64,000 nt of DNA from Caldisericia bacterium. Lineage in GTDB: Bacteria; Caldisericota; Caldisericia; B22-G15. The stretch lies in assembly GCA_030018355.1 (NCBI GenBank), contig JASEFN010000001.1, forward strand, positions 248,001 through 312,000, given 5' to 3'. Below are positions 60,515 to 64,000 of this stretch, in pieces (within the stretch, counting starts at the first letter, position 1; each line of letters begins with the position of its first letter). The position numbers and the translations under genes are program-made. The notes under the pieces are model-generated. The model was not told the DNA's origin and did not search any database. It saw nothing but the letters and a program-made list of their open reading frames with translations.

Positions 60515-62062
60515 ATGAGTACTGAAATTGAGAAAAAAATTTTAAAAGGTTTTATTACTGATAGATTTACAATATCAAAATCATTATCAGAAGGTTTTAA
60601 AGTAGATTATTTTGAAGATCCAAAAACAATTACTATTCTAAATGCTGTACTTGACATTTATGAAGGAAGAGGTGAAGTAGATTATATTGATTTTCAAACG
60701 GTTAAAAGACATCTTGAGAAAAAGGGTGTTTTTGATGATGAAATAAAAAGAACTTTGTTAGAAATTGAAAATTTAGAGACTCCAACTCTCGCAATGATTT
60801 TATCTTATATAGATATTTTAAGAATAAAAAATGGAGAAAGAAGATTAATTAACATTTCAAATGAAATAAAAGATTTCGTTGAAAGAAGAGGACCTCATAA
60901 ACTCGAAGATATTGCTACATTTGCAGTTACAATGTCTGAAGAACTTCAAAAAATTGCTCTAGAAAGATTGCATAAAAAGTTGGTTCCATCAGAAAATATA
61001 ATTAAGAACATAGTAAGGGATGTTTTTGAGAGAAGAAAATATCATGGCTTTTCAATTGAACCATTTACTTCATTAAATAAATCTCTCCTTGGTTTAAGAC
61101 CAGGTTTTTATTATGCAATGGCTGGTGCTCCAAGAAGAGGTAAAACGAATTTTTTACTTCATTTAGCAGTCAATATAATTGCGAACGAGAGAGTGCCTGT
61201 TCTTTATTATTCATGGGAACAAACTTCAAGAATTCTAAATTTGAGAATTCTTTCTCAAGAATCTGGCCTTAATCCAGTTAAAATAATTTCTGGTGAATTA
61301 AATGAAGAAGAGTTTAAAAAGTTTGAAAACGCTTATAAAAAACTCCAAGATATATTTTCATTTCTATATATAATTGAAGGAAGTAGCAATGATACTTTAG
61401 AGAAAATTGAGGCGCATGCTTACAATGTAATGCAGAGTCATAGATGTGATACTGTAGTGATTTTTCTTGATTATATTCAAAAAATACCTGTTGAATCAAA
61501 AGGATACATAACATTAGAAGAAAAAGTTGATGAAGTTTCGGGTAAGATAGCTATGCTTTCTCTTTCTTTAAAATCTCCAATAGTTGCAATTTCTGCTCTG
61601 GATAAAGAAGGATGCAAATTAGATGAAGAGGGGATTGAAAGACCTACTATGTTTCATTCTACTGGTGGTGGAGATATCGAATATGATTCAGATGTCGCTA
61701 TGGTTCTTGTTAAAAATCATAAAGAGACAAATGAATTAAAAGAAAAACTCATAAATCTTGTAAAAAACGGACAACTTCTGCCAGAAGATATGCCAAATAT
61801 TGATATAATTGACCTTTACATTGATAAAAATAGAGATGCTCCTGAAGGTACATCAAATGTTATTCAATATCTATTTTTTATTGATTCAAACAAATTTGTT
61901 GAGATTGGATATAAAGACCCAACTGAAAAATATACTTATGCAAAAATTAGTGAAATTGTTGAGAGATTAAGAAGAGAGGGATATTTAAAATTAATAACAA
62001 AGGATGAACAGATAAAAGAGAAAACAGATAAACCAAAATTTTCTGGTTTTGAACCAATATAA
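60515..62062 (+). CDS. DnaB-like replicative helicase family protein
   Basis: A protein of 515 residues from ATG 60515; an in-frame TTG at 60500 lies across the -10 box and is rejected. Residues ~1-110 resemble the DnaB N-terminal domain (LKGFITDRFT, ILNAVLDIYEGRGEVDYIDFQTVKRHL). The RecA-like C-terminal domain has a Walker A AGAPRRGKTNFLLHLA (~203), then YYSWEQTSRILNLRILSQESG, a Walker B-like VVIFLDYIQK (~318), and a GGGDIEYDSDVAMVL block (~385). The Walker A differs from the usual GRPSMGKT. It is either the main replicative helicase of a divergent lineage or a paralogue. serS follows after 14 bases. Confidence 0.75.
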   Translation: MSTEIEKKILKGFITDRFTISKSLSEGFKVDYFEDPKTITILNAVLDIYEGRGEVDYIDFQTVKRHLEKKGVFDDEIKRTLLEIENLETPTLAMILSYIDILRIKNGERRLINISNEIKDFVERRGPHKLEDIATFAVTMSEELQKIALERLHKKLVPSENIIKNIVRDVFERRKYHGFSIEPFTSLNKSLLGLRPGFYYAMAGAPRRGKTNFLLHLAVNIIANERVPVLYYSWEQTSRILNLRILSQESGLNPVKIISGELNEEEFKKFENAYKKLQDIFSFLYIIEGSSNDTLEKIEAHAYNVMQSHRCDTVVIFLDYIQKIPVESKGYITLEEKVDEVSGKIAMLSLSLKSPIVAISALDKEGCKLDEEGIERPTMFHSTGGGDIEYDSDVAMVLVKNHKETNELKEKLINLVKNGQLLPEDMPNIDIIDLYIDKNRDAPEGTSNVIQYLFFIDSNKFVEIGYKDPTEKYTYAKISEIVERLRREGYLKLITKDEQIKEKTDKPKFSGFEPI

Positions 62063-62067
62063 GTTAA

Positions 62068-63354
<1,287 letters not shown>

Positions 63355-63363
63355 GAGGTATTT

Positions 63364-63519
63364 ATGATAAAGGTTATTAAGAATAAACCTTTTTTGAAAA
63401 AGAAAAATTTAAATTGTAGAGAATGTGCAACTCCTTGTAAATCTGCTTGTAAAACATCAATGACTGTTGGAAATCAAATTTGTGAAAAAGATAGAGAAGA
63501 TAGAAAGTTTGTCTTTTAA
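63364..63519 (+). CDS. SCIFF-type ranthipeptide precursor with five cysteines
   Basis: A 51-residue peptide with a strong AGGAGG site, nine bases after serS. The core NCRECATPCKSACKTS, then MTVGNQICEK, matches the SCIFF family (six cysteines in forty-five residues). Cysteines are at 18, 21, 25, 29 and 40; the fifth family cysteine is replaced by Met33. Cys29 and Thr34 are kept, the spacing of the Cys-Thr thioether described for a clostridial SCIFF. The next gene is the radical SAM maturase, which overlaps this one. The role of SCIFF peptides is unknown. The gene is short and easily missed. Confidence 0.88.
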   Translation: MIKVIKNKPFLKKKNLNCRECATPCKSACKTSMTVGNQICEKDREDRKFVF

Positions 63520-64000
63520 ACCTCCTTTATTTCACAAATTTTCTTTTTTAAACAGATTTTTTGTTTTTTTTCCAATTACGGGTAGTCTTATTGAAGTTGA
63601 TAAAGATTTTTATTTTAATTTAAATGAAAATTCTTTAATAGATGAGCCATTTTTAAATGAAGAGAAAAAAATATGGGAAAAATATGATGTAAAATTTAAT
63701 CCACCAAAATACTTAAAATCTTTATGTCTTCTTATCTCTCAAACCTGTAATATGAAATGTGATTATTGCTTTGTTAATGATGGAACTTTTGGAGATAATG
63801 AGAGTTTGATGGATGAAAATGTAAGTTTAAAAGCAGTTGACTTTTTAATTGAGAATTCAAAAACGAAACATATTGAAATTGATTTTTTTGGTGGTGAACC
63901 ACTAATAAATTGGAAAGTTGTAAGAAAAACAATTGAATATGGTGGTAAAAGGAGCAAAGAGTATGGAAAAATTTTAAGATTTTCTTTAACAACAAATGGA
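63482..64000 (+). CDS. SCIFF peptide radical SAM maturase, N-terminal part
   Basis: An open frame runs to the window edge. It has no ATG before the cluster motif; GTG 63482 or TTG 63509 are the possible starts, both overlapping the SCIFF gene by 11-38 bases, so translation is probably coupled. The radical SAM motif is SQTCNMKCDYCF (CxxxCxxC), followed by DFFGGEPLINWKVV and the AdoMet-binding stretch, which match the SCIFF maturases (CteB-like, SPASM type). The N-terminal ~75 residues (PITGSLIEVDKDFYFNL) are the peptide-recognition-like region. It should form Cys-to-Thr thioether links in the preceding peptide. The C-terminal Fe-S domain lies outside the window. Confidence 0.88.
   Translation, partial: MKKIEKIESLSFKPPLFHKFSFLNRFFVFFPITGSLIEVDKDFYFNLNENSLIDEPFLNEEKKIWEKYDVKFNPPKYLKSLCLLISQTCNMKCDYCFVNDGTFGDNESLMDENVSLKAVDFLIENSKTKHIEIDFFGGEPLINWKVVRKTIEYGGKRSKEYGKILRFSLTTNG

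Overview
The window is A+T-rich bacterial DNA with no visible mobile elements, CRISPR arrays or rRNA. Genes are tightly packed, many overlap, and most that sit inside operons have strong GGAGG-type ribosome binding sites. The gene content points to an anaerobic, amino-acid- and nitrogen-compound-fermenting bacterium: B12-dependent ornithine degradation, urocanate hydratase, a molybdenum hydroxylase, a SCIFF peptide with its radical-SAM maturase, and large surface proteins ending in copper-amine-oxidase-like (stalk) domains. The last two are typical of Clostridia-like and other low-G+C anaerobes. An ATP-dependent DNA ligase beside a normal NAD-dependent LigA hints at a thermophilic or deep-branching lineage. 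The taxon cannot be fixed from this window.

Layout. 1-3009: end of an ornithine fermentation operon (ortB, oraS, oraE). 3011-5079, minus: acpS and ATP-dependent DNA ligase. 5122-9758, plus: two tRNA-Leu genes interleaved with a GAF/HD-GYP phosphodiesterase, an RNase J-like metallo-hydrolase, an AlaX-type tRNA-editing protein and a metallophosphoesterase. 9741-10403, minus: HAD phosphatase. 10461-18713, plus: cdaA-cdaR (c-di-AMP synthesis), ligA, a secreted C25-type peptidase with a dockerin, a roadblock protein and hutU. 18710-21438, minus: B12-binding radical SAM protein and an aminotransferase. The aminotransferase is divergent from a 244-residue protein (21607-22341), and the promoters of the two share a perfect palindrome. 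22368-24394, minus: lipoate-ligase-like protein, a Cys-rich DUF5714-like protein and a thioredoxin-fold protein.

24437-37614, minus: the most unusual region. A HutP-family protein with its own consensus promoter heads a run of genes: allH-like (DUF2877), fdrA/allF-like, a 59-residue protein matching the C-terminal tail of E. coli FdrA, a cyclase-family hydrolase, allG-like (DUF1116), a double cyclase-domain fusion, then the three subunits of a xanthine-dehydrogenase-type enzyme. An NCS2 nucleobase permease and two small membrane proteins lie upstream. I read this as a purine/ureide-type catabolic system built round an oxamate-carbamoyltransferase-like complex, probably releasing carbamoyl phosphate. 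No allantoinase or carbamate kinase is in view and the true substrate is unknown.

37757-60417, minus: an M23 endopeptidase-like protein, a solute-binding lipoprotein and four tandem secreted proteins (694, about 2206, about 2725 and 1186 residues) sharing beta-rich modules. 60515-64000, plus: a DnaB-like helicase, serS, a five-cysteine SCIFF peptide and the start of its radical SAM maturase, which runs off the window.

Several first genes of transcripts (acpS, the HAD gene, the radical SAM gene, the M23 gene, the helicase) have a TATAAT or TAAAAT box ending only 6-7 bases before the ATG and no Shine-Dalgarno sequence, suggesting leaderless mRNAs.
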